The notes under the pieces: generated by a model
The model's database searches: none
Told to the model about the DNA's origin: nothing
What the model saw: only the letters and a program-made list of their open reading frames with translations
Position numbers and translations under genes: made by a program
Shown here: positions 55,396 through 64,000 of the stretch, piece after piece
Position numbering within the stretch: the stretch's first letter is position 1
Layout of the letters: each line of letters opens with the position of its first letter
Assembly: GCA_946894095.1 (NCBI GenBank)
Contig: OX335653.1
Location: 8,437,001 to 8,501,000, forward strand
DNA from: Incurvaria masculella
Taxonomy: Eukaryota > Arthropoda > Insecta > Lepidoptera > Incurvariidae
DNA length: 64,000 bases
Direction: 5' to 3'

Positions 55396-55904
55396 ATGTA
55401 TAGCTTTGCCGATGGCACTGAAATCTGTGTTATAATGTTTCATGCGTATTTTCATAACGAATTCTTATCAAAATGTACCGATTATATTTTTTGCCAGAAA
55501 TCTAGATTCACTAGATAAACATATTTTTTGTATTCACTAACACCCATATACTTGTAGTGTTAAAAATTTTTTGACTGAAATCCAACCAAAATTCCGAATT
55601 GTATTTCCGCAATTAATCCAGGCAGCCAGTTTCAGCGACGCAATTTTTTCACACAACCGCAACTACAAAAAGGCGGTGGGCAATCGCTGATCACCGTCTT
55701 CTATTCGATATTGTTGAAGATAATGAACTTTTTTTCCGAATAGAAATAATAGCGTAACCACTTCTATGCCTTCGAAAATTGTACAACGAAATGATTTACG
55801 AGCGAGGATAGTTAATTGTGTTTTCCTCACAAAAAACCTTCTCTGTATCTCCAAGCGGCCGCGCAGGTAACAAATCTCCTCTTTTTAAATATTATTAGTC
55901 ATCG
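55396..55904. other. Non-coding stretch
   Basis: Nothing supportable. It may be the distal upstream region of the promoter to the right. Confidence 0.4.
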
Positions 55905-56470
55905 TATTCGATTTGGGAGCGAGTCGCCGCACCGCGCCGCGCCGCGCCCGCGCCCGCGCCGTCCGACGTCGCTCCGCTACGATGTTTTATTACCCACCTA
56001 CTCGGCGTCCCGCGGCTTTCGATATTCTTCGGTCCCCCTAAATACTTTATTCAAATGTGGCGGATGCGATCACACTCGCCGTCGTCTCCCTCCTTCGCGG
56101 GCCGGCGGGCGCTCGCGCGCACTCGCCGTCTCGCTCTATTGTTAAAATAGAACGTGTGCAAGCGCAAAGTGTTTGTGTCAAAACTTTTGTGTAGAGTCGT
56201 CCGTAATGGCTTACGAAATGCCCCTTCCTCTCGTGCGCCAGTGCGTCGGGGAGCTTCGCGTGTGTTGGCTTTTTTCACCGGCCTTTTTCACGGTCTAAAA
56301 TTGAGTCGGTCCGCACCGGTCGATTTTTTTTCTCGCAATAATCGTGAGGATCGAGCGCGCCGCGGCACGGCACGGCACGGCGGAGGAGGCGGCGGCGGCG
56401 GCACACCCGCTTGCTGCGCGGCGGTGAACCTTCGACCACGCCGCTGCTATGTTGATATGGACGACCGTGT
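55905..56470 (+). promoter_or_regulatory. CpG-rich promoter region
   Basis: The longest GC-rich block of the window: CGCCGCACCGCGCCGCGC, GGGCCGGCGGGCGCTCGCGC, a GCACG array at 56367-56379 and a GGC run at 56388-56400. Open frames of 75-109 codons on both strands reflect low stop density. It leads straight into an initiator and a leader with a consensus donor, so I read it as the upstream part of a plus-strand promoter. Confidence 0.5.
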
Positions 56471-56471
56471 C

Positions 56472-56755
56472 AGTTATAAATAAGAATTTGTATAGTGAAT
56501 ACGTATCGCACCGAGCGACGGACGTTCGGTCGCGGGATTCGTTATAGTTTCACTAGCAATATATTATTATTAATTGAAATTAAATTCAGATGTTTCAATT
56601 TCTAGTGTAGGTACAAACGATAATAATTTTGTGCAATAAATTTGTGGTTCTAATTTGAATATCAAATGGTGTGATTAGTGCATCGGATGTGTGGATGATT
56701 TGTGAGCACATAAGGAAAGTCTACGGGAACTTCTCAATAAGAAGAGACATTTGTC
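56472..56755 (+). other. Putative 5' leader (first) exon
   Basis: TCAGTT at 56470-56475 matches the arthropod initiator, placing a start at 56472. TATAAATA lies at 56475-56482, so a TATA-driven start near 56505 is the alternative. The segment carries short upstream frames (ATG near 56591, 56667 and 56688). A last ATG (56695) stays open through MICEHIRKVYGNFSIRRDIC to the donor TGTC|GTAAGT at 56756. The long leader with several ATGs is common in developmental regulators. No acceptor or coding exon follows within the window, so the gene is unidentified. Confidence 0.45.
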
Positions 56756-57650
56756 GTAAGTTTTCATTTATGTAATTTTCTGGAACATTAGGTGATCAAA
56801 TGTAAACATAACACCTGATGCTAATTAGTTTATTTGTATAAATAATACTTTAATATGAAGAAACCGTTGATTGAAAGTCAAATAATCAAATATTTGGTCT
56901 TTCCAATCAAAAAGTATATATTTTTCCAAATTCATAACTAAATAGTTTTACAATTTATAAATGATTTTTTTTTTTTTTGGTATCTTCACATGGATGTTTT
57001 ACTACCTACAAGAGATTTTGATTTTCGTAAATAGAAAGGGAATGTCATTGGTGTATCTAGTGAAATCGTTATAAGAATATGTAAAAAAGGTTAAAGCTTT
57101 TTACTACTAAAGATATCAGCTTAACCAGTAGCATAGTCTATTGAATAAATATTAATATTTTAAGTAATTGATTGTTTGGCGTAAGAAAAAAATACTATAA
57201 CGCCAATATATTCAGTGGATTTACTTGCCCACAAATATAAAAAAAGCACAAAAAAGATCGGCAGCACTCAATACCTATTTATGTCGCAATATACTATGGA
57301 TTCACACTCTGTGAGTTGTGCAAAAATAGGAGGTAATTTTATAATCAATAAAGTAAAGTAGGTACACCAGCAAGCTAAGAGATAATGAGAAAAAAATTGC
57401 TATGATTGCTTTTTTTTTCAGGATCCAAAACTAATACAAAACCTCTAAAATGGAAACAAATATGAAAAAACTAGTTCTACAACGAACAAATATGGTGTGA
57501 ACATTTTATGGTTAGCCTGATAGCTTTTTGTACATTTATAGTAAAATTACCACTTTATGTCTTGAAATTGTCCTACTTTTTCATTTGCATCTGTAAATAT
57601 TTGAATGAGTCGTTTCTAATTTTCATGAGTATATTTTTTTACATAAAACT
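56756..57650 (+). other. AT-rich sequence, putative first intron
   Basis: It begins with the consensus GTAAGT. The remainder is AT-rich with no exon-like segment or recognisable repeat. Confidence 0.4.
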
Positions 57651-57654
57651 CAAA

Positions 57655-57790
57655 GCAACCACGAGTTGGACCTTCGAGTCGCTCGCAGCCTTCGCATCCG
57701 GAATGTGCCGCGATAAAAGATGGTTGCGCCGATTTCATTCCTTCTTCGACCAAAGTGACAAAATCAATCATTGAACACAGAGCCCTAAAC
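57655..57790. promoter_or_regulatory. Candidate enhancer with Hth + Exd/Hox words
   Basis: A GC-rich patch (GAGTCGCTCGCAGCCTTCGC, GCCGCGATAAAAGATGG) followed by GTGACAAAATCAATCATTGA near 57752. There a TGACA (Hth/Meis) word sits two bases from ATCAATCA, the complement of TGATTGAT (Exd/Hox). If the leader exon is real, this lies in its first intron. Confidence 0.35.
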
Positions 57791-58549
57791 ATAAATACCC
57801 TAAGATCGAATTTTCTTAAGCCTAAACGAGAACGTACGTGATGGAATTGAAGAATGCTTTATCTTATTTTTGAATCCGATTCGAGTTAGCGGAAAGCGTG
57901 GACGGGTCACATTTTAAAATCAAAGCCGAATTATGTGGATGTTTTTTTTTGGAGACGCTGAATTAAGCTCACTTTGGTAAATTCGAATATATACGTATTT
58001 TATTAGTATTTGGAACTGTTAGCACGTGTACAGGGATGCTTATATCATATTTACATAAATTGTCATAGCGTAACTAGCAACAAGGTGTTCCGACCCATAC
58101 ATTTGTTGCACACAAGACGCAAAACGTTTTGCACTTTAAGTAAAAATGTTTAAATAATTGTTAAATAAAGCCATTGTAATTGAGACGGAAACCTTTTCAA
58201 GTTTTCAGTTTTATTGGTTTCGTTATTTGTTTTAATTTGACAGCGCCATTTTACGGTCTAAAACTTCTAAACGCTAATTACAACACAACCATTAAGCCTG
58301 AAACGTTAAAAATGATTTTTTCATATTTATGTTTATCTAGTGTCTCAAAATCCATTAATTTTTGTTTTCTGCGTTCAAAAACGTTGCATGGGTCGGAACA
58401 GCCTCTATAATTACGAATTAGTTATCTATACATCATTAACATCATTCATTCAATATACCCATCCAAAAACAAAAAAAATACGAATCATACGGTTATACAC
58501 TTAGTTGTTTCGAATGTATTTAAGGAGCACTTTGATATTTTCGTCAGAG
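57791..58549. other. AT-rich non-coding stretch
   Basis: No supportable feature. Confidence 0.5.
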
Positions 58550-58820
58550 CGCCACACTTCCGGGCGATAGCGAAAGCTCGAAAGCTGCCACCCCCTCCCT
58601 CCGCGCCCGCCCGCCCCGCGCCCCCGCGCCGCCGCCGCCTAAGTGAAAGCTCAGGCGCACTCCGAACGCGACAACTGAGGAAATGAAATTCTTATCGTGC
58701 TATGGAATACAACAAACCCGCTTCTTTTCTGTTATCCGCCGAGAAATATATTGAGAAGGGAAACGCTCGAAGGGCGACGCGCCGCCGCCGCCGCCGCCCG
58801 CCCTGCGGGCCTTCGCGATA
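58550..58820. promoter_or_regulatory. Twin GCC-rich islands
   Basis: Two very GC-rich cores, CGCCCGCCCGCCCCGCGCCC with a GCC run (58600-58640) and CGCGCCGCCGCCGCCGCC (58779-58800), about 150 bp apart, with AAAGCTCGAAAGCTG between AT-rich flanks. Candidate alternative promoter or enhancer; no initiator identified. Confidence 0.3.
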
Positions 58821-59534
58821 AGCCTGCGAGGATATCTGCTATTTTCTTTTATAAAAAAAGCTGAGCTGTGACAATATCCGTGGATAGAGTTGACGCAGCG
58901 TTCTGGGAAAATAAGTTTTTCTTTCAAATCGACATTTGCGAAAGCCTCAGCTTTTACTTAAATATTGCGACTTTGTTAGTAGGAGAATGCTGCCTAAATT
59001 TATGAGCTGTCCTGATTTTCGTTGGCTTTTATTTTACTCTCAGGGTATTAAGATCAAGCAAGTTTACGTTTACACAATTTGTAATTATATCTGTCTATCG
59101 GACTTACTTAAATTTATCAAGAGTTTTCTGAGGTTTTGTCTTTGGTTACGTATCCCTGGCGGATAGTTATGTAAGCAACCGACACACATATGTATCAGGA
59201 AATCTTTACTTGTGCCTTGAATTAAATTGATGGAAAACATATCGACGTAATTACTAAAATTACGCCAGATCGTAAAAATAATAAAATAGAGGCATCTACC
59301 GCATGGTATCTGTTATTCGGAGACCGGATAAAAGTGTGAATTTGTATAGTCTGACCCTTGCATAGAAACTTGAAACCTCTAAGTAAATGTGGTGGCGTTG
59401 AAAGACCGCTTCGGTTTTACTACCGAGTTGTATAAATATAATTTAAATATACCGCGGTTTTAAAAATCTGATTTAAAGCTCGTCAATATATATGTGCTTA
59501 ATGACGATAATGTCTTAGCCAGGCATTTCATTCA
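58821..59534. other. Non-coding stretch
   Basis: Nothing recognised. Confidence 0.5.
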
Positions 59535-59538
59535 TTAA

Positions 59539-60080
59539 GGTGGCCCAACCCGCTCAACTCCCCATACAAAAGGGGAAAGAAGATCACGCCCATATTTCTT
59601 GTCAAAGATCCCAAATTTTGTTCAAAATAGCTTTATTTAATCGAACTAGATGTCTGATGACCGTGGGCATTGTAAAATTGTGTTTGGTTTCTAAGTTATA
59701 AGGTCCGAAAGTTTGAATTTTTCGCGCGTTTTATACAATAACTTTGGAGGTGGATTACGCAATGAAAAAGTAAGAATATATTAAAAAGATTGGTCAGCAG
59801 ACATGGCTTATTTAATCAAGATTTTTAATCTATTTGGTTTTGGTTTGATTTTTGACTACAGCGGTCGTGGTTTACTTTTAGCTATAAGTCGTTTTATAAT
59901 TCAAATTTTCGTAAATCTTACCAAATCATACACTATGCACATTGTAATTTTTCTTTACATGTTGCATCTTCCTCATCACGGAGCTTGTCTTATTCTTTGA
60001 AACAGAGAAGGTCTCAGAGCGCAACAGCACGGTTTTGTACCATGCCCGCGACTGAGTCAGTCCCGCCGGGTTGGGCCACC
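59539..60080 (+). mobile_element. TTAA-flanked TIR element, copy 2 (intact)
   Basis: The ends GGTGGCCCAACCCG and CGGGTTGGGCCACC are perfect 14-bp inverted repeats flanked by TTAA at 59535-59538 and 60081-60084. The element is 542 bp. The 65-codon frame at 59803-60000 is hydrophobic, is not kept in the other copy, and is not a gene. TTAA duplication suggests mobilisation by a piggyBac-type transposase. Confidence 0.92.
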
Positions 60081-60084
60081 TTAA

Positions 60085-61085
60085 GAAATGAGATGTGATG
60101 CCCTTACGTCACAACAGGAACATAAATATAAGCTTATTAGTCCAGGAATTCGACAATGGTCACTAGATATTATCATCTATCGAAATATTACTTTATGTAA
60201 TCAGAGGTGAAGAAAGGAACGAAAAAAGTTTATATACGCCTGTCTAGATGTATGCGGCTCTTCACTCGTTGATAGGTAGCCGGATTTAATTGTGTGTGTT
60301 GTTCGCTGAAGGATTTATGACCGAAAAAATAGCATTGCGTGCTCGCCGCTTCTAAAATGTGACAAACTTTTTAAAACGTTATTTTTCATTTAGTGGCCAT
60401 CCGGCCTTTTTGTGTAACCTTGTAACGTATTTTTTGTGGCTTATCTCTCGCTATAGAAATGTCGCTGGACTAAAAATAACAAAAAACGATCGGTGTCCGT
60501 GAACACTCGGAATGTAAAGGATATTTTTCTAACTTTTTGTCAATAGACATCCGGATGGCAACCTTGCGCAAAGGTTTCATTGTTCTTTAATACTGAGTTC
60601 CAACAAGTTTTTTCTTTTGTCATTACCGAATAGCTTTTACCAGCGCCCACTCGATTTTCTAGTTTTTATAACCGTTAATGATCTTTAAGACGGTGCCTAA
60701 TAAACATGTCCAATCAGCAATGTTAGTGACGGTGTTTATTAGGTATTTATTCACGGTTTTATTTAATATTCCAAACAGCTTCTTCAAATCCAAATGTTGC
60801 GAATTAATTTATTACGAATTAATGACTTATGATAATTCACTAATCGATAAGTAATGTTTGCCACTTCAACTTATCACGGCTACGCGATTTTAAATTCCCC
60901 AAGCTTTTAAGTATTCTTCGCTTTTGGAAAATCGTTAAAACGTTTTTCAATTCAGATCTTAATTTCGTGATAACTTGTGTTATTTTTTTACACTTTTTTT
61001 AAACTTATGCACAACATAATAATAATAACAACTTAATTTCTTTACATACATTTATAATACATATTGTAGGTTATCCTGAAAAGAG
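60085..61085. other. AT-rich non-coding stretch
   Basis: No gene, repeat or strong motif cluster. Confidence 0.5.
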
Positions 61086-61394
61086 TCCTTTATCACTACA
61101 TAGTATAAAACAAAGTCGCTTTCTCTGTCCCTATATCCCTATGTATGCTTAAATCTTTAAAACTACGCAACGTAATTTGATGCGGTTTTTTTGATAGATA
61201 GAGTGATTTCATATTTATATGTATCATAACATCCCTTAACTCGTGGAGAAATACTGCTATTTTTGAGGTTTCTAATGTGATGACGTAAATAATAACATTT
61301 TTTCCGCTTACATTGCAAACGCAGGCTGAACTTGACCAGCCCGAAATCAGTCAAAAACGACATTGACCCGAGCGGAGCCGGGTACCTCAGCTAG
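61086..61394 (+). mobile_element. Helitron-like non-autonomous element
   Basis: It starts TCCTTTATCACTACATAG, TATAAAACAAAGTCGC, and continues AACGTAATTTGATGCGG and GATAGATAGAGTGATT. It ends GACCCGAGCGGAGCCGGG, TACCTCAG, CTAG, T. The 5' TC, the hairpin about 8 bases before CTAG, and the following T fit Helitron ends. The inner wording is a very common lepidopteran repeat. The 66-codon minus-strand frame is a shadow. Confidence 0.75.
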
Positions 61395-62367
61395 TATTTA
61401 AATATTAGTCACTTCCTAATCGTCCGGATCCATTGTCTTTTAGACTGCTGACTAAACGAACAGTTTCCAATATCAGCGCAGAAGGCCTTGGCTTTCAAGT
61501 CACGCTCTTCCACTACACCCGGTTAACATTTCAAATGCATTATTCAATATGTTGTAAGAGAGAAACCACTGGACCAGTCTAGATACAAATATGATGTTGG
61601 GTGAGAAGAAATACAGTCGACTATACTAACAGAAACTCGAAGTATAGGTTTTACTCTTGTGTTTTTATGGAACTGGACATAAATGGCTAATACTACTCCA
61701 TACCGTGTAGGCATTACCCTCACAGAACACGGTGTATTATGCCAGGACCATGCTTATATTGCTCAATTACTTCTTTGGGTTTAAATAGTTTATGAATATT
61801 TAATGGCACGATTTTTTTTTAGAACTTACGGCGCAAGTAACTTGTGAGATTGGTGAACAACATCAATCCACATTATTTTTCATATTCAATTCAATAGTTG
61901 TTCTCTTCTTCAACTCGCTAGTTTTTGTTATTGTTTAACAATTATAAAAAAATATGTAAAACTATTTATTTTCTATACAACCCCGTAAATATACACCTTG
62001 TCATGCAAAAACCGGTCTGACGCAGAAGGACATAGGTCCCACCAGGGAACTGAAACTTCAAACCTAGACACGCAATTGCAAAGGAAACTTTTATTTTTCT
62101 TTGGATTAATGGATGGTCAATGACATTATATACAGAACAATTATTTCGTAATATAATGATTTAGTCAATTCATTTGTTACAATACTTTGCTTAAATAAAC
62201 TACACTTACATATAGTGTATGATTTGCCATACTTTTGCAGGCAATAAATAAAATCCCTAAATAATCTTACAAGTAGCAAGCTGTCTAAACGGGATTCTAA
62301 CTTACTGTACAAAATGATTTCGTATCTCATTTTCTTTCATTTCTAGGTCATGTTTTCCTGTGACGCT
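61395..62367. other. Non-coding stretch
   Basis: It contains one SINE-body fragment (61662-61770). A tRNA-like phrase in reverse near 61495-61530 is too weak to call. Confidence 0.4.
61662..61770 (-). mobile_element. SINE body fragment
   Basis: TTTTTATGGAACTGGACATA, GGCTAATACTAC and GTATTATGCCAGGACCATGC follow the shared SINE body in reverse. Confidence 0.6.
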
Positions 62368-62412
62368 AAAATAACAATATAATACAACAATATAATATAA
62401 TATTGTTATTTT
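62368..62412. repeat. 13-bp inverted repeat, AT-rich
   Basis: AAAATAACAATAT (62368-62380) and ATATTGTTATTTT (62400-62412) are perfect complements around a 19-nt AT-rich loop. Confidence 0.75.
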
Positions 62413-62629
62413 CATATTTACTTTTCTTTCTACCACGTCAACTCACTTTCTTTTTGTGCCATAATGGCGCTGTAGTACAAAATACATAGAACGTGTATTT
62501 TTCCAGTTTTAAACAAAAAAGAAATTAATATTGCAATGCTGGTAAGAATATTTGGTCTTCCGGTGAGTTATAGGAGTTATCTAATTTATTGACTTTGAAA
62601 TAAAATTGATGTCATTTCCTCAATAGGTA

Positions 62630-62755
62630 TCCGAGTATGCTAATGACGGAACCCACGCATGAGGCGCGTTGGTGTAGGTATTCGTGAATATTTATATTTT
62701 CACCGTCTCGCCGCGCGTCGCGTCGAGTCGCGACACGCCTAATTTTATTTTGGAA
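62630..62755. promoter_or_regulatory. GC-rich patch
   Basis: GAGTATGCTAATGACGG, GAGGCGCGTTGG and CGCCGCGCGTCGCGTCGAGT within AT-rich DNA. Candidate regulatory patch by composition. Confidence 0.25.
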
Positions 62756-63225
62756 AATTTATGAAGTGGAACTACATATCCTATCTTCTCGATTGTGATT
62801 CTCGTATGGAATATAGGTACTATGACGTTGTGTTGAAATCATTAACGGATTTACTACGAACGATTTTGTTTCAATAATTAAGTCTGTAGGTAATAGTAAT
62901 CGCAGGTACTGCAGGTTTTGGTAGTACTTAGAGCTTTTTTAAATGAGAAATTTATTTACATAATATTTATCGATGCACAAACGGTGTAAACGAACTATAC
63001 CTATGTTTCGTCAAAATCGGTCACTGCTAGATAGATCTAGTAGGCAGGGTGAAAATGTGAAACTAGTAATTTTGTTTACAAATTGCACACTTTTTTTAAG
63101 CATAATGGTGTAAACCACAATAATCATTTTCGCGATACCGTGAAAAACCATAAACAGACTAGGCAGAACCTAACCTAAGAACGTTTTTTATCAACCGAGT
63201 TCCATGTGACAGAGTCGCACTTTAT
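62756..63225. other. Non-coding stretch
   Basis: Nothing recognised before the start of the palindromic array. Confidence 0.45.
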
Positions 63226-63770
63226 CTAAAGTGACGTCATAAAGTACTATGTAATTTTCGTAAGTCTGAGGCTGAGATAAATAGTCGTAACAGAAACAAA
63301 GACTGATGAAATATAGCACTTTGTGACGTTACTTTGCATTACTTTGAGATTTCGTCTATACAAATGTGTCGAAGTGACGTAACAAAGTACTACTTTTCGT
63401 TGGTCTTAGGCTGAAATATAAAGTTGTAACAGAAAGTAAGACAAACGAAAATTAGTCTTTTGTGATATCACTTTGAATTACTTTGACATTTATTTCATAC
63501 ACATTGTGTCAAAGTGACGTCTGTTACGTTCTGTTACGACTATTTATATCAGTCTCAGTTTTAGTTACCACTTTTTTTTCTCAACTTTGTGTCGTCACTT
63601 TGACACATTTTGTATGGACGAAATCTCAAAGTAATAGAAAGTGACGTCACAAAGTACTACTTTTCCTTAGTCTTAGTTTCTGTTACGACTATTTATGTCA
63701 AAGTTAGTTTCGGTTGCGACTATTTATACTAGCCTAAGTTTCTGTTACGACTATTTATCTCAGCCCGAGC
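63226..63770. repeat. Palindromic satellite-like array with CRE words
   Basis: Blocks built from AAGTGACGTCACAAAGTACT, ACTTTTCCTTAGTCTTAG and TCTGTTACGACTATTTAT recur in both orientations. AAGTGACGT is at about 63229, 63373, 63511 and 63638. Inverted forms are near 63321, 63458 and 63591. CTGTTACGACTATTTAT recurs at about 63535, 63682 and 63741 and inverted at 63277. TGACGTCA, the palindromic CRE word, is exact near 63231 and 63639. A scrambled foldback or local satellite. Confidence 0.8.
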
Positions 63771-63864
63771 ATATAAAAATGAAAATATTATTACTTTTCG
63801 ATCAGGGTGGGAACAAGTTCATAAGTACATAAGTATACGTACACATGCACAGTATAGTAGACAG

Positions 63865-64000
63865 TGTGTGAGTGCAGCGTGCGTGTGGCTGCGGCGCGGC
63901 GTGTCGGGTGAGCACGCAGCTGCCCGCGCCTGTGTAGCTGACAGCTTTTAGATTGGGGTTCCCCCCGCTGCCCGCGCCCGTCCCCGCTCACCGCTAGCGG
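63865..64000. promoter_or_regulatory. CpG-rich island at the window edge
   Basis: GTGGCTGCGGCGCGGCGTGTC, then CCCCCCGCTGCCCGCGCCCG, continuing past the end. A 66-codon minus-strand frame overlaps it without homology. It could be a promoter or the edge of an exon; the window ends too soon to tell. Confidence 0.3.

Noticed and set aside
59803..60000. 65-codon hydrophobic frame
   Set aside because: Internal to the TTAA MITE and not kept in the second copy at 16.4 kb.

Overview
The window reads as nuclear DNA of an insect, most likely a moth or butterfly. It is AT-rich. It carries short tracts of the insect telomeric pentamer (TTAGG/CCTAA) and is full of repeat types that I recognise from lepidopteran genomes: a short repeat bounded by AACCGACTTCAAA termini, a repeat starting GGTTCCGTACCC, tRNA-headed SINEs, and Helitron-like ends of the form CCGGCTCCGCTCGGG next to CTAG. 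I could not run a search, so the species is not identified.

I find no convincing complete protein-coding gene. The longest open frames (up to 145 codons) resemble no family I know, and many overlap in several frames or lie inside repeats. The clearest gene-like signal is at 55.9-56.76 kb on the plus strand: a strongly GC-rich block, then an arthropod initiator (TCAGTT), a TATA-like word, about 280 bases of leader with short upstream frames, and a perfect GTAAGT splice donor at 56756. I read this as the promoter and first exon of a gene whose remaining exons lie to the right. Two weaker exon candidates are a cysteine-rich frame at 23388-23543 (+) and a segment near 25600-25734 (-).

Between these lies a desert with about thirty GC- and CpG-rich islands of 100-450 bp in AT-rich DNA. 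Several hold recognisable transcription-factor words: a CTCF-like AGATGGCGCC, the PBX/Exd-Hox word TGATTGATGG, a POU octamer, and a duplicated TGCATGCATTAT. This layout fits a long intron or the flank of a developmental regulator, with the islands as enhancers or insulators. That reading is inference.

The mobile fraction is the best supported part. It includes (a) a SINE family whose head carries a 45-nt stretch with both 5S rRNA promoter blocks at the exact 5S spacing, with two near-identical full copies at 36.5 and 51.5 kb and many fragments; (b) a foldback element with about 98-bp arms and a TTAGG loop, at 32.4, 39.3 and 41.0 kb; (c) several TIR elements (8.7, 16.4, 24.8, 28.4, 39.2, 40.6, 45.2, 49.4, 53.7 and 59.5 kb), three of them split by insertions of family (b); (d) Helitron-like remnants; (e) two decayed non-LTR reverse transcriptase fragments (21.7-22.05 and 55.2 kb); and (f) a palindromic satellite-like array with CRE words at 63.2-63.8 kb.
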